A stretch of 51,132 nt of DNA from positions 1 through 51,132 of the forward strand of contig CAIYHG010000118.1 in NCBI GenBank assembly GCA_903925975.1, read 5' to 3'. Origin of the DNA: an uncultured Acidobacteriia bacterium. Its GTDB lineage: Bacteria > Acidobacteriota > Terriglobia > Bryobacterales > Bryobacteraceae. Below, in pieces: positions 19,313 to 28,810 of the stretch. The position numbers and the translations under genes are program-made. Below the pieces are notes generated by a model. The model searched no databases, was not told where the DNA came from, and saw only the letters and a list, made by a program, of their open reading frames with translations. Numbering within the stretch: the first letter of the stretch is position 1; each line of letters starts with the position of its first letter.

Positions 19313-19684
19313 GTGATCCTGTTGAAGCGCGCCCAAGACGAATCGGCGCCCGGCGATGGCGTTCGCTTTCTTGTGGAGCGCCTCTGGCCGCGAGGCGTCA
19401 AGAAATCCGGATTGCCTCTGGATTCCTGGCTGAAGGATGCGGCGCCGAGCGATGTGTTGCGCCGCTGGTTCGCGCACGACCCAAAGCGATGGGACAGTTT
19501 CCGCAGCAGTTATTTTCGGGAATTGGATCACCGCCCGCAATCGTGGCAGCCGATTGCGGAGGCCGCCAGGAAGGGCGCCGTGACTCTGATATTCAGCGCC
19601 CACGACACTCAATTCAATAACGCCGTTGCGTTGAAGGAATACATAGAGGCACGAATCGGCAAAGACAAGCGCCCTGGCAAGTAG
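19313..19684 (+). CDS. DUF488 family protein (YeaO-like)
   Basis: A 123-residue protein of the DUF488/YeaO family. Conserved blocks are FLVERLWPRGVKKSGLPLDS, WLKDAAPSDVLRRWFAHDP and the C-terminal TLIFSAHDTQFNNAVALKEY. The start is the GTG at 19313, with AGAGAGG five bases upstream; upstream in-frame codons have no family similarity. Function is unknown. Confidence 0.88.
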   Translation: MILLKRAQDESAPGDGVRFLVERLWPRGVKKSGLPLDSWLKDAAPSDVLRRWFAHDPKRWDSFRSSYFRELDHRPQSWQPIAEAARKGAVTLIFSAHDTQFNNAVALKEYIEARIGKDKRPGK

Positions 19685-19710
19685 CTTGGCGCGAACGGCT
19701 GGGAGCCGGC

Positions 19711-20208
19711 CTATGAGCCGATGTAAGCGGGATTCCAGGCGAGCCGCGGTGGATCGGGGAAACTCGCCCGGGAAACGCGGCCGGGAGTTCCTTCGGTCAA
19801 TTGCGCCGGAAAGCGGGGATACCGCGCCGCCGGTTCAGATGAAGTTAGGCGCCTTTCACGCGCCGTAACCGGCGACCACTTCGGCAGCGGCGTCTGGCGT
19901 TCTGAGAGCCTATAGCTCCGGCCGGGCGACCAGGCGTCCACGCGCACCTCGCCCCGCAAGCGCTCAATTCTGTAGACGGCGGCCGAACCGGTCTCCATGC
20001 CTAGCGCGGCGACCGACCATTCTGACAACTCGGTGGAGACGTTCACCGCTCCCGAACTCGAAACGCAGACCGTGCAATTCGGCCCATCTTCGGCTATCAA
20101 TGCCGTGCGCAGGATTTCTTCGGCGCGCTGGTAGAGCGTCTCCACGCTCTTCTTTTCGGCCAAAGGCGGCAGTTTTCTAGCCGAAAACTCATCCCTGAGC
20201 GGAGGGCT
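19711..20208 (-). CDS. Hypothetical protein
   Basis: I do not recognise this protein. The open frame extends to 20277, but its first part overlaps the end of the dioxygenase gene, so translation probably begins further in. A GTG in the context KKSVETLYQRAEEIL near 20150 is one candidate. The middle part (LYQRAEEILRTALIAEDG, NCTVCVSSSGAVNV, SAAVYRIERLRGEVRVDAW) has balanced composition and looks like a real alpha/beta protein. The last 60 residues are Pro/Arg-rich. The gene might be the downstream partner of the dioxygenase, or a chance frame. Confidence 0.35.
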   Translation of the reverse strand, partial: SPPLRDEFSARKLPPLAEKKSVETLYQRAEEILRTALIAEDGPNCTVCVSSSGAVNVSTELSEWSVAALGMETGSAAVYRIERLRGEVRVDAWSPGRSYRLSERQTPLPKWSPVTARERRLTSSEPAARYPRFPAQLTEGTPGRVSRASFPDPPRLAWNPAYIGS

Positions 20209-20986
20209 ATCCCACCTGAACCGCCAACATCGATAAGGACCCGCCCTCGATCCCCTGCACCGGAAACGCGATCGCATCGTCTGCCTGGCTGGCGCCTAGC
20301 ACGTATAGGAGCGGCAGGTAGTGATCCGGTGTCGGGATGGATAACATGGCGTCGCGGCCGAGCGTCTCGTAGTCGATCAATTTCGGGAAGACGTGGGCTG
20401 CCATCATGCGTTTAGCTTCCGTTTCGAAGCGAACTGCCCAATCGAGCGGCGCGGCATCGGGCCGCCCCCACGCATAGGCGTGAAGGTTGTGTACCAGATT
20501 TCCGCTGCCCACCACGAGGACGCCTTCGTCTCTCAGTACGGCCAGCTTCCGTCCGATCTCGAAATGGTACGACGGCGGCTGGGTTTCATCGATGCTGAGC
20601 TGCACGATGGGAACATCGGCTTCGGGATAGACGTGCCGGAGTACGGACCACGTGCCGTGGTCGAGGCCCCACGTATCGTCGAGCGCCACATCCAGGGGCG
20701 CCAACAGCGCCTGCACGCGGCGCGCGAGCGAGGGATCGCCCGGCGCCGGGTATTCCACCTGATAGAGTTCGCTCGGGAATCCGCCGAAATCGTGAATGGT
20801 CTTGGGCTTCGGGCCGATCGTCACGGCTGTCCGCCGGATGTACCAGTGAGCTGAGATGCAGAGAACGGCCTTCGGCCGCGCGGTCCGCTCGCCAATCAGC
20901 CGCCAGGCTTCGGTGTAGCTGTTCGTCGATACCGCATTCATCGGACTGCCGTGCCCCAGGAAGATCGCCGGTAAACGTTGTGCCAA
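20207..20986 (-). CDS. LigB-type extradiol dioxygenase (4,5-DOPA dioxygenase / YgiD family)
   Basis: A 259-residue class III extradiol ring-cleavage enzyme. Metal and active-site histidines are visible in FLGHGSPMNAV, CISAHWYIR, KTIHDFGGFP, WGLDHGTWSVLRHVYPEAD and VVGSGNLVHNLHAY. This is the YgiD/DODA arrangement: enzymes that open catechol rings such as DOPA, with a zinc or ferrous centre. Length is normal. The start is TTG at 20986, supported by GGAGGAG eight bases before it and by the family N-terminus. The true aromatic substrate is unknown. Confidence 0.9.
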   Translation of the reverse strand: MAQRLPAIFLGHGSPMNAVSTNSYTEAWRLIGERTARPKAVLCISAHWYIRRTAVTIGPKPKTIHDFGGFPSELYQVEYPAPGDPSLARRVQALLAPLDVALDDTWGLDHGTWSVLRHVYPEADVPIVQLSIDETQPPSYHFEIGRKLAVLRDEGVLVVGSGNLVHNLHAYAWGRPDAAPLDWAVRFETEAKRMMAAHVFPKLIDYETLGRDAMLSIPTPDHYLPLLYVLGASQADDAIAFPVQGIEGGSLSMLAVQVG

Positions 20987-21214
20987 TTCAGTCTCCTCCC
21001 GCCTCTCCTCCAGAATCGCATGCCGCCGTCCGCGCGCTCGATGTTCCGGTGACCGCCGCTCACAATTCGCGCATGGCCCGCCGTATCGCGAGAATATAGT
21101 GATGAGGCGGGCAATGCCGAGAAGCAGGACAAGAGACGTCTATAGCGACTGCGAGGAGCGCGAACCACTCTGTGGGCGCCGGTTCGATAAGCGCGGGGAG
21201 CGGCCAGGCGACCT

Positions 21215-21865
21215 ATGAGCCCCGAATGGAAGGCTGTTATCGAGTTCTCCCTGGTCACGGTGAGCTCGATATTCTTCATCGTCGACCCGTTCGCGACGAT
21301 TCCGGCGTTCGTGGTGATGACCGAAACCGATAGCGCAACCAAGCGTGCGCGCATGGCGCGGCAGGCGGCCTGGACCTGCTTTCTGGTCCTGACGGCTTTC
21401 GCGTTCACTGGCAGCGTGATCTTTAAGATGTTCAGCGTCACCCTGCCCGCATTCAAGATCGGCGGAGGTCTGCTGCTCTTCATGGTCGCGATGGACATGC
21501 TTCAGGCGCGGCGCTCGACGCAGGAATCGGCGGAAGAGCGCCAAGCGGCCAGCGGAAAAGAGGAGGTGGGCATCTCGCCGATCGGCATTCCGATGCTCGC
21601 CGGGCCGGGCGCGATCTCAACGGTGATGGTGCTGATGGCGCAGACGAAGCATTGGTGGCAAGTGGCGCCCGTCTTCGGCGGGATCGCAGGTACCGCCCTG
21701 GCTTCGTACTATATTCTGGCCGGCGCCAATCGGGTAAGAGGACTGCTTGGCGAAATTGGAATCCGGGTGCTTGGCCGGCTGATGGGCCTGGTGCTGGTGG
21801 CCATAGCGGTGCAATTCGTCCTGAACGGCCTTGCCGACGTCGGCGTGATCCCGAAATCGGCATAA
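21215..21865 (+). CDS. MarC/UPF0056 family integral membrane protein
   Basis: A 216-residue protein with about six membrane segments. Family features are FFIVDPFATIPAFVVMTE in the first segment, FKIGGGLLLFMVAMDML, and GIPMLAGPGAISTVMVLM in the second half. MarC proteins were once linked to antibiotic resistance, but their function remains unknown. An AGG seven bases before the ATG at 21215 supports this start. The gene is convergent with the efflux outer membrane factor, 27 bp apart. Confidence 0.9.
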   Translation: MSPEWKAVIEFSLVTVSSIFFIVDPFATIPAFVVMTETDSATKRARMARQAAWTCFLVLTAFAFTGSVIFKMFSVTLPAFKIGGGLLLFMVAMDMLQARRSTQESAEERQAASGKEEVGISPIGIPMLAGPGAISTVMVLMAQTKHWWQVAPVFGGIAGTALASYYILAGANRVRGLLGEIGIRVLGRLMGLVLVAIAVQFVLNGLADVGVIPKSA

Positions 21866-21892
21866 ACGGCAGCGAACCCCGATCCGCTTCCG

Positions 21893-23266
21893 CTAGCGCG
21901 ACTGCCAGCCTCCGCCTAATGCTCGGTAGAGTTGCACTACGCTCTGTAACTCCGCCAGCCTCAGGCGCGCGAGCGCAAGCTGGCCGGTGAAGAGATTCCG
22001 TTGCGAGTCGAGCACTTGAAGGTAGCTATCCCGGCCACCTTTGTATCGCAGGGTGGAGAGGCGAACCGTCTCGGTCTGAGCGGCCACCAGTTTCTCCTGT
22101 TCGGCGCGCTGCTCCCGCAGCCGGTCATGGCCGATCAGGGCGTCTGAAACCTCGCCGAGCGCCCCGTAAATACTCTTCCGGTAGGCGAGGGCCAGCTCGC
22201 GCTGGCGCGATTCGGCGATTCGAACCTGGGAGCGCACTTGTCCGCCGCGGAATATCGGCGTTAATGCGGAGGGCACGAGGTTAAAAACGCGGTTCGGAGC
22301 GTTCACGATGGAGAGCAATCCGTCGCTCACTCCCCCGCCGAATGCGGTGAGGGCGATTCGCGGCAGGAACTGAGCCCGGGCCACTCCGATCTGAGCGTTG
22401 GCCGCGATCAGATTCTGCTCGGCCTGGCGGATATCGGGACGCTGCGTCAGCAACTCGTCCGGCAGGCCGGCAGGCAGTTCCGGGGGCAGCGGAATTTCAT
22501 CCAGCTTCGAAATCCGCGGGACCGAATCCGGAGCGCCGCCCAATAACAAGCTGAGGGCGTTCTCAGTCTGCGCGATCTGGCGTTCCACCGCTGCGCTCTG
22601 CGCCGTTGCGGTATAGAGCAACTGCTGCGCCTGGCTGACGTCGAGGCCCGTAGCCGCGCCCTGGTCGTGGCGTAGTTGGACCAACCGCTGGTTATCGGTG
22701 GCGATGCCGCGCGTCCGCTGACTGATTTCTAATTCCAGGTCTAGTTCCAGTAACTGGAAATACGAGTTCGTCACCCCGGATACCAGCGAAACAGAAACTG
22801 CGCGTTGCGATTCTTCGGTCGCCAGATATTGCGCGCGGGATGCCTCCGCAAGCCGGCGCAGACGTCCCCAAAAATCGAGTTCCCAGGAAAGGCTCGGCCC
22901 CACCTGGAAATACTGCACCGTGCTCTTCCCGTACTGCGGGTTCTTGGTGGCGGTAAACGAGGTTTGCAGATCGATGAGCGGCCCCTCGCTGGCGCGGGTA
23001 ACGCCGAGTTGCGCACTGGCCTGCTCTACGCGCTCGGCGGCCATCCGCAGATCGAAATTGCGTTCGAGAGCGGTGCGGACGAGTTCGGTCAGCCTCTGGT
23101 CTTTGAACAGGGCAGCCCAATCGGTATCCGCCAGAGAACCGGCGGCGGGCGGCGTGGGCGCGCCGCGGTACTGCGCCGGGATAGCAGTTTTCGGCCGCTC
23201 GTAATTCGGGCCTACCGCGCAGCCGCACAGAGCGGCCATTGCCAGGACGGGGAGCGCGAGTTTCAT
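21893..23266 (-). CDS. RND efflux outer membrane lipoprotein (OprM/NodT family)
   Basis: A 457-residue TolC-like outer membrane factor. The N-terminus is a lipoprotein signal with lipobox and the family start CGCAVGPNYERP. The two repeated helical/beta halves are recognisable, including GPSLSWELDFWGRLRRL and LTQRPDIRQAEQNLIAANAQIG, a typical family signature. It completes the efflux conduit. Its ATG overlaps the stop codon of the pump gene by four bases, so translation is probably coupled. Confidence 0.93.
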   Translation of the reverse strand: MKLALPVLAMAALCGCAVGPNYERPKTAIPAQYRGAPTPPAAGSLADTDWAALFKDQRLTELVRTALERNFDLRMAAERVEQASAQLGVTRASEGPLIDLQTSFTATKNPQYGKSTVQYFQVGPSLSWELDFWGRLRRLAEASRAQYLATEESQRAVSVSLVSGVTNSYFQLLELDLELEISQRTRGIATDNQRLVQLRHDQGAATGLDVSQAQQLLYTATAQSAAVERQIAQTENALSLLLGGAPDSVPRISKLDEIPLPPELPAGLPDELLTQRPDIRQAEQNLIAANAQIGVARAQFLPRIALTAFGGGVSDGLLSIVNAPNRVFNLVPSALTPIFRGGQVRSQVRIAESRQRELALAYRKSIYGALGEVSDALIGHDRLREQRAEQEKLVAAQTETVRLSTLRYKGGRDSYLQVLDSQRNLFTGQLALARLRLAELQSVVQLYRALGGGWQSR

Positions 23267-26200
23267 TGGGCCACCTCCGGCGCGGCGGCGGTATCTTCCG
23301 CCCGCGAGCGTTTCTCCACCACCATCTGGACTACTACGAACAGCACGGGAACGATAAAGATGGCCAGCAGGGTGGCCGCCAGCATGCCGCCGAAAACGGC
23401 GGTTCCGAGCGAACGCCGTGATGCCGAACTGGCGCCCCGCGCGACCACCAGAGGCACAACGCCGAGAATGAAGGCGAACGAGGTCATCAGAATCGGCCGG
23501 AGGCGAAGGCGCGCGGCTTCGAGCGCAGCATCCCTCGCGCTCATGCCCGAGGCGTGACGCTCCCTGGCGAACTCGACGATCAGGATGGCGTTCTTGGCCG
23601 CTAACCCGATCAGTGTCACGATCCCGATCTGGGTGTAAATATCGTACGGATAACCGCGCAAATAGACCGCGGCGAGGGCGCCGAACATTCCCAGAGGCAA
23701 AGAGAAGAGAACAGCCATGGGAATCGACCAGCTCTCATACAGCGCCGCCAGGAAAAGGAAAACCAGCACGGCCGCGAAACCGAAAATGATGCCTTCGTTC
23801 CCCTGCGCCATCTTCTCCTGATACGTCGTTCCGGTCCATTCATACGCATATCCGGCCGGGAGATTCTTCGACACCTCTTCCATGGCCGTCATGGCTTCGC
23901 CGCTGGAGCGGCCCGGGCCGGGCATGCCCTGGAGTTGAATGGCGCGATTCCGGTTGTAGCGGTAGATCACATCAGGGGAAGCCGTGGCTTGGAGCGCGGT
24001 GAATGTCCCGAGCGGAGCCATTTGGCCGCCGGCCGAGCGCACGTAGAAGTGCTCCAGATCGGTGGGCGTATTTCGGAACCCGGGTTCGGCCTGTATGACC
24101 ACCTGCCAAGTCCTGCCGAAGAGGTTGAAGTCGTTGACGTAAAGCCCGCCCAGAAACGTTTGCAGCGCGCTGTAGGCATCGCTCACCGGAACCCCCAAGG
24201 CCTGTAGCTTCGGGATGTTCATGTCCACGCGGTACCCGGGGACATTGGGATAGAACGTGGTGAGCACGTTCCCAATTTCGGGCCGCCGCATGGCGGATTC
24301 GATCACGGCCTGGCTCGCGCCGGCTAGATCTTCCACGCTGCCGCCGAGGCGGTCTTCGAGGACGTACTGGAAGCCTCCGGTTACGCTGAGGCCCATAATC
24401 GGAGGAAGGCCGAACGCGACCGCCTGGGCTTCGGGCACGGTGGCGAACTTCCCCATGAAGCGCCCGAGCGTGGGCGTCAGTTGCAGATTGGCCGCCTTGC
24501 GGTCATCCCAGGGCTTTAGCGTCACAATCGCGGTGGCAACGTTTGAGCCGCCGCCGCCCGTGCGTATGTCCATCCCGCCGATGCTGAAGACGCGCTGCAC
24601 CGCGGGGTCTTTCAGCAGGAGCTGCTCGATTTTCGCGGTAGCGTCGTTGGTGCGTTGCACGGAGGCGCCATCCGGCAGGCGGATCGATGCGAATACCACG
24701 CCCTGGTCCTCGTCCGGCAGGAAACCGCTCGGCATTTTGTAGAACAGCAGGCCGGCCAGTCCGGCGAAGATTGCCAGCGAAAGCAGGGCCCGGCCGAAGC
24801 GCCGCGTCAGCATGCCGGTGGCGGCAAGATAACGGCTGCGTGACCGATCAAACGTGCGATTGAACCAGGAGAAGAAACCCTCCAGAGGCCCGCGATGCTT
24901 GGTGTGGGGCCGCAGCAGAATTGCGCTCAACGCGGGGCTGAGCGAGAGGGCGTTAAACGCGGAAAGCAACACGGAAACCGCGATCGTGAGCGCGAACTGC
25001 TTGTAGATCTGTCCGCTGATTCCGCCCATGAACGCCACGGGGATAAATACCGCCGCCAGAATGAAGGCGATTGCCACAACCGGGGCGGATACTTCTTTTA
25101 TCGCCTGAATCGTGGCCTCGCGCGGCTTCATGCCCTCGTCGATATGCCGCTGCACCGCTTCCACCACCACGATGGAATCGTCCACCACGATGCCGATTGC
25201 CAACACCAGGCCGAACATACTGGTGATGTTGATCGAGAAACCCAGGGACGGGAACAACGCGAAGGCGCCAATCACGGCAACGGGCACCGTCAACAGCGGG
25301 ATGAGCGTGGCCCGCCAGTTCTGAAGGAAGATGAACACCACCAGCAGCACCAACCCGATCGCTTCGAGCAACGTGATCAACACGTCATTGATCGCCGCTT
25401 TGACGAACGTTGTGGCATCGTAGGGGATTTCGTATTCCACGCCAGGCGGGAAGCTCTTCTTGGCTTCCTCCATGAAATTCTTCACGCGGTCGGCCGTGTC
25501 CACCGCATTCGCGCCGGGGGCCAGATTCAGCATGACGTTCGCCGAGGGCGAGCCGTTCAGGCGGCTGAACCCGGCGTAGCTTTGGGACCCGAGTTCGGTA
25601 TGCCCGATGTCGCGAATGCGCAGATACGAGGCGTCAGGCAGCGCCCGGATAATGATGTCGTCGAACTGTTCAGGGCTGGTCAAACGCCCCGGCGTGCTCA
25701 TGGAATACTGGAAATCCGTTCCGGGCAGCGAGGGCGGAGCGCCGACCGATCCGGCTGGGTTTTGCCGGTTCTGTGTGGAGATGGCGCTCGATACGTCGCT
25801 GGCGGTCACGCCGAGTTTCGCCATCTTGTCCGGGTCCACCCACACGCGCATGGAATACACCTGGCTGGAGGCCAGTCGCGTATCGCCCACTCCCAGCAGG
25901 CTGCCCAACTGGTTCACCAGGTTGATCTGAACGTAGTTGGTGAGGAAGAGCGCGTCGTACCGGGGATCCTTCGAGACAAGGCTGATTCCCATCAGGAATG
26001 CGCTCGAAACCTTCTTCACCGAGACGCCGGCGCGCTGCACCTCGGCCGGCAGTTTCGGGAGCGCCAGATTGACGCGGTTTTGCGTCTGGACAGCGGCGAT
26101 GTCGGGGTTGGTCCCGAGTTTGAACGTGACCGCGATACTCATTGCGCCGCTATTCGAGCAATTGGTGAGGAAGTACAGCATCCCATCCAGGCCGACAAGT

Positions 26201-26403
26201 TGCTCTTCGATGGGCTGCGCCACAGTCTTTTCGAGGTCTGCTGCGTTTCCGCCCAGGTATCCGCTGCTGATCTGGATGACCGGCGGCACCAGTTCCGGGT
26301 ATGTTGCGATAGGAAGGCTGGGAATCGCCACGGCGCCAAGGATCACGATGATGATGGCGATCACCATCGCGAATACGGGTCTATCGATGAAGAATCGCGC
26401 CAT
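23263..26403 (-). CDS. RND multidrug efflux pump, HAE1 family (AcrB/MexB type)
   Basis: A 1,046-residue inner membrane pump, the normal length for the hydrophobe/amphiphile efflux-1 family. It begins MARFFIDRPVFAMVIAI, the characteristic start. The proton-relay aspartates are in IVVDDSIVVVEAV of membrane segment 4, and FFLQNWRATLIPLL-like, GISGQIYKQFALTIAVSV and PSGFLPDEDQG segments are conserved. It would export amphiphilic drugs or toxic lipophiles using proton motive force. It lies between adaptor and outer membrane factor genes, all on the minus strand. Confidence 0.95.
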   Translation of the reverse strand: MARFFIDRPVFAMVIAIIIVILGAVAIPSLPIATYPELVPPVIQISSGYLGGNAADLEKTVAQPIEEQLVGLDGMLYFLTNCSNSGAMSIAVTFKLGTNPDIAAVQTQNRVNLALPKLPAEVQRAGVSVKKVSSAFLMGISLVSKDPRYDALFLTNYVQINLVNQLGSLLGVGDTRLASSQVYSMRVWVDPDKMAKLGVTASDVSSAISTQNRQNPAGSVGAPPSLPGTDFQYSMSTPGRLTSPEQFDDIIIRALPDASYLRIRDIGHTELGSQSYAGFSRLNGSPSANVMLNLAPGANAVDTADRVKNFMEEAKKSFPPGVEYEIPYDATTFVKAAINDVLITLLEAIGLVLLVVFIFLQNWRATLIPLLTVPVAVIGAFALFPSLGFSINITSMFGLVLAIGIVVDDSIVVVEAVQRHIDEGMKPREATIQAIKEVSAPVVAIAFILAAVFIPVAFMGGISGQIYKQFALTIAVSVLLSAFNALSLSPALSAILLRPHTKHRGPLEGFFSWFNRTFDRSRSRYLAATGMLTRRFGRALLSLAIFAGLAGLLFYKMPSGFLPDEDQGVVFASIRLPDGASVQRTNDATAKIEQLLLKDPAVQRVFSIGGMDIRTGGGGSNVATAIVTLKPWDDRKAANLQLTPTLGRFMGKFATVPEAQAVAFGLPPIMGLSVTGGFQYVLEDRLGGSVEDLAGASQAVIESAMRRPEIGNVLTTFYPNVPGYRVDMNIPKLQALGVPVSDAYSALQTFLGGLYVNDFNLFGRTWQVVIQAEPGFRNTPTDLEHFYVRSAGGQMAPLGTFTALQATASPDVIYRYNRNRAIQLQGMPGPGRSSGEAMTAMEEVSKNLPAGYAYEWTGTTYQEKMAQGNEGIIFGFAAVLVFLFLAALYESWSIPMAVLFSLPLGMFGALAAVYLRGYPYDIYTQIGIVTLIGLAAKNAILIVEFARERHASGMSARDAALEAARLRLRPILMTSFAFILGVVPLVVARGASSASRRSLGTAVFGGMLAATLLAIFIVPVLFVVVQMVVEKRSRAEDTAAAPEVAQ

Positions 26404-26409
26404 GGCCCG

Positions 26410-27696
26410 TTACCTTTTCTTCTGGAACGGAGTGGGGCGCACGGTCATGCCGGGCCGGATGCGCGTCAGGCCCTCCACCACGACGCGATCGCCGGGGTTG
26501 AGTCCCTGCTCGATGATCCAGTCTTCGCCCGAACGCGGCCCCGTGATTACCGGGCGCGCGGTAACCTTATTGCTCCCCTCCACCGTGTACACGGTCTGGA
26601 CCGTTTGCATCTGCTGCACCGCGCGCTGCGGCACGAGCAGCGCGCCTTTGCGTACCTCGGTTTGGAAGCGGACGCGCCCGAACTGTCCGGGCAGGAGCGT
26701 GTGTTTCGGATTGGGGAAACTAGCCTGAAGTTCCAGAGTGCCGGTGCGCGAATCGAGCTGATTTTGAGCATTGGCGATGCGCCCCTTGGCAGGAAACTGG
26801 CTGTTATCGGCCAGTAACAATTCGAGCGCATTCTCGCGGCCGCCCAACAACGCGGAGCGGTATTTCAGGTACTCGGTTTCGCTGACCTTGAATCGCACCC
26901 AGATGGGGTCGAGCGGCACGATTGTCGTGAGGGCTTGTTGCGACGCGGGGTTCACGATTCCGCCGACCGGCGTCAGGGTGTCGCCGATCAAGCCTGCGAT
27001 GGGCGCGCGGATCGTGGCGTACTCGAGGTTGAGGCGCGCGTTCTTGAGCGCTGCGCGCTGAGCTTCCATGCGGCCCTCGGCGCTCTGAACCTGGGTGCCG
27101 GTGGAGAGCCGCACCTGTTCCACGTTGGCGGTGCTCGCCCGCACATTGGCTTCGGCGGCGCGCAGCGCGGCGGTGGCCGCATCCAAGTCCTGCTTGGAAG
27201 CGGCATCCTGCTCCACCAGCGGCTTGAGGCGTTCGTAATCCTGCTGGGCCTTTACCAGGTTGGCTTGCGCGGTTGCGAGTCCGGCTTCGGCCTGGAGCAG
27301 CAGAACCTGCTTGCTGGCCAGTTCCACGTCGGCTTCGGTCTGCTTCAAAGTGCCGGCCGCCTGCTCCACTGCGGCCTCGTACGGCCGCAGATCCAGCACG
27401 TACAGGGGGTCTCCCGCGCGGACTTCCGCGCCCGGCTTGAACAGCCACTTCTCGATATTGCCGCTGACCCGGCCGCGCACCTCCACCATGTCGCGCGCGT
27501 ATGTTTGCGCCGGATATTCGGAGTACAGCGGAACATCGGTAGGCGTGACGCTCACAATTTGGACGAGCGGCACGGCGGCGGCGCCCCCGCGGTTCTGCGC
27601 CTGGCTGGTATTGCAACCTATCCCAGTAAGCAGCAGGATCGCAAAGCAGATTACAAGCACGGCACGCCCGCGCGCTTCAAACGGCAGCGAAATCAT
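26410..27696 (-). CDS. RND efflux periplasmic adaptor lipoprotein (AcrA/MexA type)
   Basis: A 428-residue membrane fusion protein. The ATG at 27696 opens a lipoprotein signal with lipobox LLTGIGC; the open frame extends 60 codons further upstream with no family similarity. The lipoyl/hairpin halves are seen as VEVRGRVSGNIEKWLFKPG and LEYATIRAPIAGLIGD, around a long alpha-helical hairpin, followed by the beta-barrel LPGQFGRVRF. It bridges the pump and outer membrane factor. It heads the three-gene efflux operon. No regulator gene lies next to it. Confidence 0.93.
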   Translation of the reverse strand: MISLPFEARGRAVLVICFAILLLTGIGCNTSQAQNRGGAAAVPLVQIVSVTPTDVPLYSEYPAQTYARDMVEVRGRVSGNIEKWLFKPGAEVRAGDPLYVLDLRPYEAAVEQAAGTLKQTEADVELASKQVLLLQAEAGLATAQANLVKAQQDYERLKPLVEQDAASKQDLDAATAALRAAEANVRASTANVEQVRLSTGTQVQSAEGRMEAQRAALKNARLNLEYATIRAPIAGLIGDTLTPVGGIVNPASQQALTTIVPLDPIWVRFKVSETEYLKYRSALLGGRENALELLLADNSQFPAKGRIANAQNQLDSRTGTLELQASFPNPKHTLLPGQFGRVRFQTEVRKGALLVPQRAVQQMQTVQTVYTVEGSNKVTARPVITGPRSGEDWIIEQGLNPGDRVVVEGLTRIRPGMTVRPTPFQKKR

Positions 27697-27799
27697 AAGA
27701 AAGAAGGCCCTTTGTCTTCTATGATTGCACGGCGCGGATTCCTGCGCGGCCAATCCGGACACGGACTGGAGCGGCAAACAGGAGAATCCGCCGCGTCTT

Positions 27800-28810
27800 C
27801 TACTCCAACCAGACACCGGCGCTTGAGTGGTCTTCGCAGTAAAAAACGCGCCTGCCTGGAACAGGATGACTCGCAATCCATGCCGGGCCGTTGACGATGC
27901 ACGATTTTGTCCAGGCCTCGGTGTCTATGTTTCTGCTTGCGAGTACGGCGACCAGCGTTTCGCCCGCGGGCTCTCCGGTGCGAGGGTTCATGATGTGGGA
28001 GTACACCCGGCCCCCGGCCTTGAGCGACCTCTCTCCGGCGCCGGAGGTGGATAGGGACATGTCCCTCAGATACACTTCCGCCACCGGTTTCGTTGGGCGT
28101 GCGGGATGCCGAACCTTCACCAGCCATCCGCGCGGTTCCGCGGGCGGCGCCCCCATTCCGTAGATGGTGCTGAACGAAGCTGCAATCAGCGCCGTGGTGA
28201 AGCCTCTTTCGCGCAGTATCGCAGCCATCCTGTCGGCCGTATAGCCCTTGCCGATCCCACCCGGATCGATTTCCATTCCGGGGCGCCGAAAATAGATGGT
28301 CTGAGCTGCGGGGTCGAGCTCGATGTACTCGTACCCCACGCGAAGACGCGCGCTCCCCGTGTCGGCGCTATCGGGGAGGTGCGCAGCATGAGTGTTGAAC
28401 CCCCACGTCTTCACTAGGGGGCTCACGCTGATATCGAAGGCGCCGTCGCTCTGCCGGCTGTATTCCAGGCATTCGGATACCAGCCGAAAGAGTTCCGCGG
28501 AGACCTTCACGGGCCGCTCGGAGGCGCACCGGTTTACCATGCTCCATTCACTTTCCGGCCGGTAATTGGAGAGCAAGGCTTCGAGCCGCTCGATTTCGTC
28601 GAAGGTGGCGTCGATCGCCGATTCCATGGCCTCCGCGCCGCCGCCGTACACTACGACGGAATACGTCGAGCCCATGGCATCGATGCTCTTTTGAAGCCGA
28701 AGTTGTGGAGCTTCTTCCGTCAGTTTGTCCTGGCCCTTCTTCCGTAGTCTCCGCTGCCGCACGGAACCGGTGTTGAAGAGTTGTTGAAAATGGCGCGCGG
28801 AGCCCTTCAT
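27800..28810 (-). CDS. apbE: FAD:protein FMN transferase (ApbE family)
   Basis: A 336-residue protein that attaches FMN covalently to threonine of target proteins such as Nqr/Rnf subunits. Family blocks are MGSTYSVVVYG, FDEIERLEALLSNYRPESE, DGAFDISVSPLVKTWGF, DPGGIGKGYTADRMA and the C-terminal SHIMNPRTGEP. The ATG at 28810 has GGGG five bases upstream; a TTG at 28882 is possible but less likely. I see no signal peptide. It precedes the efflux operon on the same strand, about 100 bp away. No flavinylation target with the DgxtsAT motif was noticed nearby. Confidence 0.88.
   Translation of the reverse strand: MKGSARHFQQLFNTGSVRQRRLRKKGQDKLTEEAPQLRLQKSIDAMGSTYSVVVYGGGAEAMESAIDATFDEIERLEALLSNYRPESEWSMVNRCASERPVKVSAELFRLVSECLEYSRQSDGAFDISVSPLVKTWGFNTHAAHLPDSADTGSARLRVGYEYIELDPAAQTIYFRRPGMEIDPGGIGKGYTADRMAAILRERGFTTALIAASFSTIYGMGAPPAEPRGWLVKVRHPARPTKPVAEVYLRDMSLSTSGAGERSLKAGGRVYSHIMNPRTGEPAGETLVAVLASRNIDTEAWTKSCIVNGPAWIASHPVPGRRVFYCEDHSSAGVWLE

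Noticed and set aside
24895..26817. A 640-residue open frame antisense to the RND pump and adaptor
   Set aside because: His/Arg/Asp-rich shadow of the pump gene with no recognisable motif and no ribosome binding site.
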